Assembly (NCBI GenBank): GCA_963920575.1
Contig: OY986966.1
Location: 23,135,656-23,199,655, forward strand
Direction: 5' to 3'
DNA: 64,000 nt
From: Narthecium ossifragum
Lineage: Eukaryota > Streptophyta > Magnoliopsida > Dioscoreales > Nartheciaceae
The position numbers and the translations under genes are program-made. The notes under the pieces were generated by a model that did no database searches, was not told the DNA's origin, and saw only the letters and a list, made by a program, of their open reading frames with translations. Shown here one piece after another: positions 56,501 through 64,000 of this stretch; the first letter of the stretch is position 1, and every line of letters starts with the position of its first letter.

Positions 56501-59500
56501 ACGTGAGCGGTTTTTCATCCGTTTCCCGGGTTTTGCGCCCGTTTCCCACCTCTCTCCTAAGTCTCCTTCACCCTCTTCCTCTCTTTTCTTCTCTCCTCTA
56601 CTTCTCTCGGCGTGCCGGACACCAAGGTCAAGCACCTCCGTCTCCGACTCCAAGCACCACAAGCTGTCGCCGCTCTAGCCCCCCTCTCTCTCCTTGGCCT
56701 CACCTCTGCTTCCCTTCTCCACCTCTTCCCTCCTCGCGGCATCCCCTTCGCCCGCGCCCTGCCAAGCCGCTGTTTGGGAGGTACGAGGTGGGCCGGTTGC
56801 TGGCTTCCTTCCTCGACGCCACCGCCGTCCCTCCTCGCCATCGCCATCGTCACTCCGCGCTGACTCCCTGCCGCCGCTACACAAGTCTAGCCCTCTCTCT
56901 CTGGCCTCGCCTCCGCTCCCCTTCTCCACCTCTTCCCTCCTTGTTGCATCCCCTTCGCCCACGGCCCGCCACTCCAGCTCCCAACGCCCGCACTAGCCGA
57001 CGTCCCTCCTCACCATCGCCGCCGTCCCTCCGTGCCGACTCCTTGTCGCCGCTACGCAGGTCTAGCCCCCCTCTCTCTCCCTGGCCTCGCCTCCGCTCCC
57101 CTTTTCCACCTCTTCCCTCCTCGCGGTATCCTCTTCGCCCACGGCCTGCCACTCCAGCTCCCGACGCCCGCACTAGCCACCAGGCGTACCACCGCGCTAC
57201 CAACGCCATCACACCATCACCGACGCCCGCACTAGTCCCAGTCTCTCGATGTCGTCGATGAGCTCGTTGCCACCGTGAGGTGGAGAGATGGGCGAGGTGG
57301 TCGGTGGCGATCCGAGTGGTGCAACTGATCTTGCTATCTTCTCTGCTCTGCTCTGTTTCTCTTCTCTGCTCTGCTTCCTCTGTTCTCTGTTTCTTTCTAT
57401 TCTTCCCTTATTTGCTATCTTCTTGTTACTTGGCCGGTGTTGGTGAGGGCGCTGCCGTGAGCCTCGATGACAGTGAAGGAGGTTAAGCTCTCGGACGCGA
57501 TGAGCTCGATGCCCTGGCATTGACAGTGCTTCTCCTTCTCAGTGAGGTTGTGGATCTTGGGGTCGACGGTGGCCAATGGGTGTTGCCCCATTCGTTGACG
57601 GCATCCATGGTGGCGATGGAGAAGAGGAGGGAAGAAGGAGGTCAAGAAAGAAGCTGAGGAGGAGGCGGCGAAGGCATCGTAGTTTGCATGCGTATGGGAC
57701 ACTCCGGCGATAAATGGGATGATGGTGGTCACGTGACATTCACGTGACCAGTTTACCGTCATCCCTCGTAACGACTTTAGGGGTCTAGACCAATTTGTCC
57801 TGGTATTGTAAGTTGGATACATCAAATTGCAAATCCCAAACTTGGTGGTACCAAAGTGCATTTCTGGGAAAGTACATGGTACCGGAATACAAAAATCCCT
57901 TTAATTAAACAACACTTGAATAAAACCTTATGATTAAGTCTAAACTTAGAAATCTGAAATCTTGAACAAGAATCTGAAATCTAAAAACAAGGATATGAAA
58001 TCTGAAAACAAGAAGGTAGGAATCTGAAATCTGAACTCTAAAGCCCTAAAACTAGAGAAGATCAACACTCAAGTTAGGGTAACATCTATTACATGTGTAT
58101 CTACCTTACTTGCCCTTCTAAAGCCCTAGTATTGAACCCTTGCAACCAACCGAACAGCCCCCCCAAAGCTCTCTTGAAGACTTGAAGAAAGAGAGGAGAA
58201 AGATACGAATAAAACCCTAAAATAAGGGATGTAGCTTTTAAGAGTAATAGGAAATCTGGATTCTAATAATTAGAGTCCTAATGGATTCTAATAATTAGAG
58301 TCCTAATGGATTCTAACCTAATCCAATTGGTTATTAATAAGAACTTAAACACCACCTTTTAATAGACTTAGTTGACTAGACCTAATTCTAATTGGATTCA
58401 AACCAACTTAAAGTTGCTGGGATTAGGTCTAAATAGAGTTTAATTGGTTATTAATAAGAACTTAAACACCACCTTTTAATAGACTTAGTTGACTAGACCT
58501 AATTCTAATTGGATTCAAACCAACTTAAAGTTGCTGGGATTAGGTCTAAATAGAGTCTTAATTGACTCAAACTCTTACAATTAGGTCTCAAAAAGATACC
58601 TTAGGCTAACCTAATCAACTAGGGTTATAATTAACTGATTTACTATCCTAATTAGAGTCCTAATCCAACGTGAACTCTAGGGCAACTCTCAATTTCGGGA
58701 TTTTACAGCATGGTTAAGCCGGAAGGTCGATCAATGGGGTCCCATAAAAATGGGAAATGTTGGGTTCGTCAGTTTTTCTGTTTCTCACCCCTAAGATGTA
58801 GTGAGGCTCCACTGATGAACGTTTTTGCATTATGATGTAGTTCCACGATGATGGCGGATAACATAAAAAAGTAGGGTCTGAATTAATGGTTAAATGTTAT
58901 GTCTATCTTCTATGACATCTATTTTTACCTGTGGAATTGTTGGACCATCAAGAACTTCTATGTAAGATGTATGTTTTATCACAAGAAATATTGTATTTTA
59001 TAATAATAATACTCAAATCTCCAAAATAGCTCTAAATGTATAATATACTAGGAAGAACATCATCATAGTTGTGAAAGTATCGGTTGGGGGCCGTTGGGCA
59101 GCCTCATGTTGTGCTACAATATGTGAGAAACATGTTGGATGCGTGGCCGTGGTCATGCCTGTCGGGTGTTGGTTCGCTTTTGGGATAGCTTGTGTTTGAC
59201 TTGACATTCGCATGAGCTTATTCGAGAAACTTATGTCGCTTCATTTTCACAAGCTCTCGTAATAGATGTAGGATGGTTGGTAACAAGGAAGTGAGATCGT
59301 TCCTTTGATGGTTGCGTATTTTGATAGAAATTAAATTAGGGTTGTTTGCATATAGATACCTACACTATAGCAATATTGCGGAAAACTACCCGCATTATTA
59401 AAATTGCCACCGGTACTTCCATTTATCCACTTCATTGCAACTCACTACCCTAATTTAGTTGTCATTCTATTCAATCGGTCTATATAGAATATTTTGGGAA

Positions 59501-62500
59501 TATTTCCTCGAGTAGATGTTGACTAGGACAAAATGACCAAATTGCCTTTATGTTAAGCAATCATTTCTTTTACCACCATCCTATTAAAATATCTTTATTA
59601 TGATTACCATTAGATTATTAAGGCGTCCCACCATCAACCCCATTATCACCACCAACACCTCCAACGATCCAGCAATCACACCCAAGGATTGCCACGTCGG
59701 TCTTACCACCAGTACGTCCCATGCCAGTTCCAAAGGCTCAGCATGGCCATTGTTCTAGTATTTTTCCTCCTTTTTTGCTTCAATTGGAATTTTTTCAAGA
59801 TAAACAATATAATTAGCAATTAAAACTAATATTCACTCGTATTCAATATCTACAATTGGCCAAATATCATCTCTTATATCATAGTAGAGTGAAAATATAA
59901 AGTACTAGTATAGTACATTTCATGAAACATGATAAATAGTTCAATACATCTCTCAAAAGAGTACACGCACCAAAGCTCTCTTAGACTAACCATAATTCAT
60001 CATTCAGTGGTCTCATGTAAATGTTCCTAGTGGAACTCAGGTGTTGCAGATATTAAGCGAAAGTCATATAAGATGAATAATAGGCCTCGAACTCTCTGAT
60101 GAGCAATGATACTTTGCAGCATCATGCTCGAAATCTATGACATTTTCAGGAGCATGTATAGTCACCACATCAATCTGTTGTGGTTGGTATGGCTTGTAGA
60201 TACCAGGATAGCCATATGAATATCCGGCACTACCGTATGAAGCAACTGATCTAGTATCTTCAAAAATACCATGCATGAAGGTAGGCTTCTGTGGCTGCTA
60301 AGGTTGGCTGATGTAATTAGAATATTGGGACGTAGCGTTATTGTCCTAGTCATATCACTCCATAAAAACCATGCTAGTATGAAGGGGCAGAGGAAGGTAA
60401 ACTGATCTCTACATCTATCGCTGCCAGTTCATCGCGCATGTGTACTCATGCTGAGTCCCTCCACTTGCGTCGCCCTTGCCCTTTCTTTTATGCGTCTAGC
60501 CCTAGGCCTCTAAACGTCTTCTATCATTATTACTGCCTACTCATGGTCATAAAACTGCTTCTCGGTAAACTATACACCTCTTTGGGACTTTGTTGCGGGG
60601 ATCATCACCCAATTGTTTTCGTCTCTGAAGAGGATGACTCGCTCTCACCAGACCAAGTCTCAACATCTCCAATATCCATGGGAATTCAAAATCGAAGTCT
60701 TGCGATTGTAGATGGATGAGAACTAGCAGCTCGTCCCCATTGGTCTCTAAACACCTGGCTCGTATGACCTTTTCTACCTCTAGCACCCTGCATGAGGTTT
60801 TCAATCCCTCTATCATCATCCTCAGGTCTCGGCTCACTCGGTCTGGCAGGTGGTCTACGCGAACTCTCAACAACTCTATGTGATCCTACTAGAAGCCAAG
60901 CACCCATGTTCTCTCCCTTCTCTCCTCTCTCCCCCCTTTATTTCCTCTCTTGGCTTTCTCTTTTCATTCACCTTCCCTGCAGTGGCCTTCTCATCCTATC
61001 CTCCTTTTCCACTCTGTCCTCCTTTTTCTCTCTCCTCCTCCTCTTTCCCAAAATGGAAGTTGAATATATTCGAATTTGGGGGTCATTGGAGGATTTCTAC
61101 TTGATTTCAGTTTATTCTACTTTACAAGGATGTATTGATGATGAACTCTTGGGATTATGTCAATTCAATTTTCATGTATTTGAATTTAGGGTTTTCTAAT
61201 AAATTATTGAATTATATTTTGGGAATTTGAATATATGCTGATTTATTTTCTCTTCAGATCATGTTCAATGTTTTTCTTTTTAAATTGAGAAAAATGATGG
61301 GCGTCCAAGGAACAAGTAGTACATTTTGTATTGGAATTTGAATAGGTATCCTCACGTCTCGTGCCCGAGATTTACATATCTCGGGATGGGGCGTGACAAG
61401 TTCTCTCTTATTTTCTCCTCTATATCCGGCTGTACTCTTCCTTCTGTCCTCCCCTCTCTTTTTCTCCTCCTCTTTCCTTCCTCCCCTCCATCCCTTCTCT
61501 ATTCTTTCCTTCTTCTTCCCTTCTCTATTCTTTCCTTCTTCTTCCCTTCTCTTCTTCCCTCTTTCTCTACTCCTCTGCTTCGCCACTCTCTTCCCCACCC
61601 CCTGTTTATAGCAGCGAGGCCCCAACAGCATCTCAATTGCTGCATTATTATGATTCAATAATGGACCTAAAGTGCTAGATGCTAGATCCGGTACATGCCG
61701 GTCGAATCTGATAAGCACCGGCCCATACTGGTTCTCACCGATTTACCCCCAACCCGATACCGAGTGTGATTTCCAACTCGATGAGCCATAAGGTCAGCAA
61801 ATACCAGCCTGGTATAATACATACCAGTAGGCAAGCACAGACTTCCGCCAGCGCCACGAAGCTCTTTTGAGCTAACTCAGGATCGGCATTGGATTTGTGC
61901 CAATACAAGCATCGTGCCAATAATTACGATACATATGGTTCATGCCAGTAACATGCCGACAAGCATGACAAGGTAGTAAGCTTTTTGCCATGTTACAACA
62001 TTATCGTGGATACCACAATGGTATTTTTAAGTGTTAATCCAATTCTAGCAACTCATTTTAACTGCAATGTTGTCAGAAAATGATTTTTTGTGTCCTCTCT
62101 TTCAGGCAATATATGTTCAGAAGCAGCATTGATACTCTACTTCTTTGAAGTTATGCAATTTATAGTTACTTTTGTTTTTGTTAAAGTGAGTAGAAGTTAT
62201 AGCTTCTTAATATCTTTGATATCCATGGTATGAAGTTGAATGTAACACTGGAACTTAAGTTCTAGATGCTTTTGTACTAGGCAATCCTATATAGATTGAT
62301 CTGTCATATACCAGGCATGATTATGTATCTAGTGTGTCATTATTCAGTTACTAGGTGATCTGATTTAATTTCAGGTTGCGCGACATTATTGTGTTGACCA
62401 TGAGAATCTTCCAGGCTAAGGTATGTTTTGTCCCTTGACCTTGTTTTGATATATATCTGAAAATATCTTGTCAGTGAGGCACCATAGATTGTACACTATG

Positions 62501-63404
62501 AAACATGATCTCGATATGGTGAAGACGTCTGTGTTCTTTTCCTATTGAATCCTTGATAAATAGACATGAGAAGGGAAAGCTTGATTCTATTTTTAGGATT
62601 CTAACATTAAAGGAGCAGAACTATATCAAATTAGTTTTTTCTTCTAATTTAGTGCTAGACAGCTAGTTGTCACTTCAATTATTGAATGAAATCAATTCTG
62701 ACATATACAACCCTGTTAAAATCTGGAACATAATGGTATGTTATAAGGATTAGGACTAAGCAAGTTTTCTTGTTAACTTCATTATTAGACTATAGGCATG
62801 GTTCTTGGAGCTCAGTATTTTTTGTCATCTTCTATTCTGTTATTTGCTCATCTGTGCACATGAAATAGATCTTCTCTGTTATTCTGAACATTTTTTAGGG
62901 TGTTTACATTTTCAAAGAGAACTCAAGTGATCAATTGTTAACTGAAAACCAGAAAGGGATCTTTGTTTGGCGAATATGATGAAGAGAAGCATGTTAACAC
63001 CTTGTGATCCACCTAAGATTTATTAAAAATTCTATTTGCCAGCTTGTGGAGGAAGATATTGTTGGTGTCCTTCAAATGCTGAAATTATAGAGCTAGCATT
63101 TGAAACTACTTCTTCCATTGTGTAACATGTTCTTCTTATCCAATCGTTTAACTTTACAAACCTCATTCGTATTTACTTCCTACTCTTAAAAGAGGCTGTG
63201 ACGTTATTTACTTAGACAAGATTATACTAATGCAGCCTCAGCTTGTCCATATGTGGATGATGACCATGTTATATCCCCTATTAGCTTACATTGACATGAT
63301 TCCAAACATTTTACAACAATCACTTCACATACCTTAATTCCAGCAAATGATCTTAATTTGTTGTTTTGCAGGCTTTGGATGGCAAAAAGAAAGCCAAGGT
63401 GTAG
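35558..63404 (+). CDS. Coiled-coil protein with AIR9-like (A9-type) domain, about 543 aa
   Basis: Exons joined by GT-AG sites keep one frame: 35558-35608 (tentative), 37532-37644, 37779-37860, 37985-38062, 38146-38205, 38286-38390, 38877-38987, 42041-42082, 44015-44187, 45768-45901, 45974-46089, 46226-46268, 46405-46496, 48591-48639, 53221-53291, 54257-54373, 54472-54587, 62374-62419, 63372-63404. Residues 80-165 form a charged coiled coil ([35 protein letters not shown]). [18 protein letters not shown] segment follows. Residues 320-440 resemble the Ig-like A9 repeats of the microtubule-associated plant protein AIR9 ([55 protein letters not shown]), and residues 440-543 end in [13 protein letters not shown] and a lysine-rich tail. 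The function is not known to me; cytoskeletal binding is inference from AIR9. If exon 1 is untranslated, translation starts at 37565 and gives 515 aa. The 54257 acceptor could instead be 54239, and the 37985 acceptor could be 38012. Confidence 0.85.
35609..37531 (+). other. Intron 1 of the long gene
   Basis: This 1.9 kb AT-rich intron contains three diverged 93-bp tandem units (35924-36205). It also has a duplicated GTAGCCATCAATCTAGAA word at 36610 and 36706. Its donor, GGG/GTTTCT, is weak and is the least certain site of the model. Confidence 0.5.
35924..36205 (+). repeat. Three diverged units of about 93 bp
   Basis: (G)CTAAGAACTAAGAG begins units at 35924, 36016 and 36111. Each contains ATAGCATAAC or a variant, TTCCTTCTTGATC and CCTTGG-type words. 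Confidence 0.8.
38767..38811 (+). other. Possible 45-nt cassette exon or relic
   Basis: An AG (38765-38766) and a GT donor (GGCAG/GTAGCA) bound 45 nt. The shifted frame through it reads [15 protein letters not shown], which is coiled-coil-like, but that frame does not fit the junction phases. The main model skips it. Confidence 0.25.
39620..41199. mobile_element. Long-inverted-repeat DNA transposon in the intron (about 1.58 kb)
   Basis: The ends AAGGATTGTTGTACCAATCAAAA and TTTTGGCTGGTACAGCAATCCTT are inverted. Deeper, AATTGATGAGATGAGGCACT (39771 onward) pairs with its complement at 41012-41037, so the repeats extend about 230 bp with divergence. Short frames inside it (40198-40951) are unsupported, so it is non-autonomous. 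Confidence 0.75.
41630..41790. mobile_element. CCGG/GCATGC-rich small element in an intron
   Basis: It contains TGCCGGTGGGCATGGCAACC and inverted ACCATG/CATGGT words. It is similar in style to the segments at 49600, 50305, 52190 and 61680. Confidence 0.45.
42083..44014 (+). other. Intron, no recognised content
   Basis: AT-rich 1.9 kb intron. A more GC-balanced part (42650-43260) may be an old repeat, but no family is recognised. Confidence 0.5.
44188..45767 (+). other. Intron with an old GC-balanced insertion
   Basis: The part from 44570 to 45560 differs in composition from the surrounding AT-rich intron and lacks a coding frame. It is probably a decayed transposon, but the ends were not found. 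Confidence 0.4.
45902..45973 (+). other. 72-nt intron with no in-frame stop (exitron-like)
   Basis: Donor GGAG/GTAATG and acceptor CTGGTAG bound 72 nt. A branch-point-like TACTAAT lies about 28 nt before the end. The segment is AT-rich, a multiple of three and stop-free, so retention adds 24 residues without shifting the frame. Removal gives [15 protein letters not shown], which reads naturally into the conserved domain. Confidence 0.65.
46497..48590 (+). other. Intron containing a truncated LTR
   Basis: This 2.1 kb intron holds a CCGG-like piece (46640-46760), the truncated LTR at 47006-47837 and plain AT-rich sequence. No gene is seen. Confidence 0.65.
47006..47837 (-). mobile_element. Truncated copy of the 55229-58707 LTR
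   Basis: From AAATCTGTAACTTGTCGG to CGGGATTTTACA the sequence matches the 3' half of the plus-strand block at 56250-58707 (minus the Pack-MULE). Read on the minus strand, TGTAAAATCCCGAAATTG at 47837 would be the LTR start. A TATA-like CATATAAAAGCC and a CT-rich leader follow (47440-47515). The other end is missing. Confidence 0.8.
49600..49795. mobile_element. GTGCCGG-rich small element
   Basis: It carries AAGGATTGCAGTGTCGGTG, TTCGTGCCGGTGGCATGAAG and CCATACCGGTAAC. The start resembles the AAGGATTG end of the 39620-41199 transposon. Confidence 0.45.
50305..50510. mobile_element. Small inverted-repeat element (CATGGATT ends)
   Basis: CATGGATTTCCGTGCC (50313) is inverted relative to GGCAATCCATG (50494 onward). 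GGCAC and GTGCCGG words are frequent between them, and the middle is a GA-rich run (50380-50425). Confidence 0.55.
51400..51575. mobile_element. ACCGGCCGG-rich segment
   Basis: It contains repeated TACCGGCCGGT and CCGGTTTGGAT words, starting with CCATGGATTTCCATACCGG. It is related in style to the other intron elements. Confidence 0.45.
51735..51830. other. GC-rich hairpin cluster
   Basis: CCGGGGGCGCTGTCCCGGGC and GCCGGGGCACTACCCCGGAC can each form a stem-loop. The cluster is a sharp GC island in an AT-rich intron. Confidence 0.5.
52190..52440. mobile_element. GTACCGGTACGGTAC palindrome-rich small element
   Basis: It has two nearly adjacent GTACCGGTACGGTACG words (52215-52260), CCGTGCCGGCGG and GATAATCCATGCC. 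It is probably another member of the intron CCGG family. Confidence 0.5.
53292..54256 (+). other. Intron, no gene seen
   Basis: AT-rich. A short CCGG-like piece (ACATGCCGGTGGCATGCAC, 53852-53870) is present. Frames at 53692-54052 are unsupported. Confidence 0.55.
56675..57180 (+). repeat. Three tandem GC-rich units in the Pack-MULE
   Basis: Units near 56675, 56887 and 57063 share CTCTCTCTCCCTGGCCTCG or a variant, CCTCCGCTCCCCTT and CACCTCTTCCCTCCT. The 256-codon plus frame 56491-57261 (Pro/Arg/Ser-rich) results from them and is not considered a gene. Confidence 0.75.
56764..56818 (+). pseudogene. Fragment resembling the start of a CIPK-type kinase domain
   Basis: The frame reads [16 protein letters not shown], close to the start of the kinase domain of CBL-interacting protein kinases (pattern [20 protein letters not shown]). 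The glycine loop is lost after GRLL. Only about 16 residues match, so this is suggestive. Confidence 0.4.
57231..57280 (-). pseudogene. Second serine hydroxymethyltransferase exon fragment
   Basis: On the minus strand the frame reads [19 protein letters not shown], corresponding to the YGGNEYIDEIENLCRxRA region just downstream of the fragment at 57436-57590 in cytosolic SHMT. Order and strand agree with one captured gene whose intermediate part was lost. Confidence 0.65.
57436..57590 (-). pseudogene. Serine hydroxymethyltransferase N-terminal fragment
   Basis: On the minus strand the frame reads [47 protein letters not shown]. This matches the N-terminal part of plant cytosolic SHMT, the PLP enzyme that interconverts serine and glycine with folate one-carbon units. 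Several conserved residues differ from the usual pattern (for example [20 protein letters not shown]), and the active-site lysine region is absent. It is a captured exon inside the Pack-MULE and cannot encode an enzyme. Confidence 0.8.
58258..58560. repeat. 25-bp and 117-bp tandem duplications in the LTR
   Basis: ATTCTAATAATTAGAGTCCT with its flank is present twice (58258-58310). A 117-bp block starting AATTGGTTATTAATAAG is present at 58325 and 58442. The copy at 47006-47837 has each segment once. Confidence 0.88.
60060..60870 (-). pseudogene. Possible tail of a decayed transposon gene
   Basis: Minus-strand frames include an acidic, basic and Ser-rich segment ([20 protein letters not shown]) and a Tyr/Gly-rich end ([20 protein letters not shown]). 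Such tails follow the dimerisation domain in some plant hAT-like transposases. No catalytic domain is seen and frames are broken. The assignment is weak. Confidence 0.22.
61358..61399 (+). mobile_element. LTR 3'-end-like terminus, element truncated
   Basis: TCTCGGGATGGGGCGTGACA at 61380-61399 matches the end type of the three Tekay-like LTRs. It is followed by AGTTC without a primer-binding site, and I could not find the other end. Plus frames 61326-61661 downstream are low-complexity. Confidence 0.35.
61680..61965. mobile_element. CCGGTACATGCCGG-rich small element
   Basis: It contains CCGGTACATGCCGGTCG, CACCGGCCCATACTGG and CATGCCGACAAGCATG. It is another member of the intron CCGG-rich group. 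Confidence 0.45.
62420..63371 (+). other. Last intron of the long gene
   Basis: AT-rich 952-bp intron with donor AAG/GTATGT and acceptor TTGTTTTGCAG. No insertion is recognised. Confidence 0.7.
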
Positions 63405-64000
63405 ACACTTTCTCGAAATTTTGGTGACAATTCATCCTGGTAGAATTCTACCACAAGTTGTAATTGGTGTATGTTGTTCATGCATGTAAATAGAGCACAT
63501 CCCATATTGATTTGTATACTGAAGTAACTGAACAAATAAACCCTGCATGACTTTTTCTCCAGGTCGATAGTGAATAAGGACAATTGTTTCCTTTTTCCTA
63601 CATGGGTTATTCAATTCATCCTGTACTCGGATCTCCGAGATAAATCTAAACGTTTTATCATATTAGAGTTCCACATTCATGAGATTACGGTGATACTTCG
63701 TTGCAAAATCTCAGTTTTTGTGGGGTTACTCATCGTGTACTAATAGAAAGGTTTTGAGTAGTTTGAATCATGTCTCAGTTGTGTTTGGATGGTGCCCAAT
63801 TATTTCTATCAAAACTTTGATGGGCTAGAAGTGTGGAAACTGCTTCTTTATGGTTTAGAGCAGTATAGTACCTACGGGCTACGGCTAGATGATAAACTGA
63901 TGGAAACTCAAATTCTAAAATTAAGGGCCCTGTGTGCTATGATCAATAGAGGAGTATAATCCAAGTCTGAAATAGAAAGAATCAGGCAGATTGCTGAGGG
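63405..64000 (+). other. 3'UTR and downstream sequence of the long gene
   Basis: An AATAAA at 63535-63540 lies about 130 nt after the stop and is a good polyadenylation signal. No other gene is seen up to the window end. Confidence 0.6.

Larger units (their letters stand above)
56336..57899. mobile_element. Pack-MULE (1564 bp) with captured gene fragments
   Basis: Inverted ends GGGATTTTTACATTCCGG and CCGGAATACAAAAATCCC extend as about 100-bp terminal inverted repeats. They share CATGTACTTTCCCAGAAATG and TTTGGTACCACCAAGTTTG with their complements. TTTAATTAA flanks both sides (56327-56335 and 57900-57908), a perfect 9-bp duplication typical of Mutator-like elements. The interior is GC-rich and contains host-gene pieces and no transposase, the definition of a Pack-MULE. 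It is nested in the 55229-58707 LTR. Confidence 0.92.
55229..58707 (-). mobile_element. Solo LTR (about 1.9 kb net) split by a Pack-MULE
   Basis: Plus-strand ends are TGTAACGACCTGAATCC and CGGGATTTTACA. GCAT (or AGCAT, if the terminal A is counted with the duplication) flanks both sides (55224-55228 and 58707-58711). Minus orientation is preferred because TGTAAAATCCCG then precedes a TATA and a CT-rich leader, and GGTCGTTACA would be the 3' end. Two internal tandem duplications lie at 58258-58560. Confidence 0.8.
54588..62373 (+). other. 7.8-kb intron carrying a solo LTR with a nested Pack-MULE
   Basis: It contains the LTR at 55229-58707, the Pack-MULE at 56336-57899, possible transposon remnants at 60060-60870, an LTR end at 61358-61399 and a CCGG element at 61680-61965. 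The rest is AT-rich intron. Confidence 0.75.

Noticed and set aside
56491..57261. 256-codon Pro/Arg-rich frame in the Pack-MULE
   Set aside because: It spans tandem GC-rich units and is antisense to SHMT fragments, so it is not a real gene. Only the short CIPK-like segment is noted.
59069..61399. A full solo LTR ending at 61399
   Set aside because: The right end is convincing, but no matching left terminus or duplication could be found, so only the terminus is listed.

Overview
This window is nuclear DNA of a flowering plant. A plant 40S ribosomal protein S28 gene, a very long multi-exon plant gene and a dense bed of nested plant-type retrotransposons all point that way. Composition and repeat style suggest a non-grass monocot, but the sequence alone does not settle the species. 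There are two real host genes: RPS28 on the minus strand (coding exon 23180-23377, 5'UTR intron to about 24624), and a coiled-coil protein with an AIR9-like domain on the plus strand, spread over at least 18 GT-AG exons from about 35558 to 63404. I could join those exons by hand into one open frame of about 543 codons.

Layout. 1-18100 is a nested transposon stack. The base is a minus-strand L1-type LINE (11237-18100, broken ORF1 and ORF2). It is interrupted by a solo LTR (11294-13469, target duplication CACCA) and ends against the 3' LTR of an Athila/Tat-type Ty3-gypsy element (internal region 3394-7983, LTR 7984-11236). That element in turn carries a solo LTR in its internal region (960-3393) and another in its 3' LTR (8734-10184, duplication AGGGG). 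18420-19819 is a further solo LTR (GATTC). 20600-22600 holds a decayed PIF/Harbinger-like region with poly-C tracts and an orphan RNase H1 N-terminal-type domain. 22700-24790 is RPS28. 24794-31066 is a Tourist/PIF-like inverted-repeat element split by a solo LTR (27793-30686, TGTAG). 31410-34810 is an unusual block: two GC-rich arms around a 1.3 kb AT-rich array of about 30 copies of GAAAAGTAACTACC. 35400-63700 is the long gene, whose introns hold an inverted-repeat transposon, several CCGG-rich small elements, two copies of one LTR family, and a 1.56 kb Pack-MULE carrying fragments of serine hydroxymethyltransferase and probably a CIPK-type kinase.

The most striking pattern is that several different LTR families carry arrays built on the same palindromic core GATCGATC. 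Each family has its own self-complementary flanks (AGATCGATCT, GGATCGATCC or CCGATCGATCGG), and the arrays usually lie just upstream of a TATA-like box or a pyrimidine-rich leader. This looks like a repeated, independently expanded promoter module in the LTRs. LTR orientations are inferred from TATA boxes, CT-rich leaders and the common plant LTR ending GGGTCGNGNCA. No tRNA, rRNA or CRISPR locus was seen.
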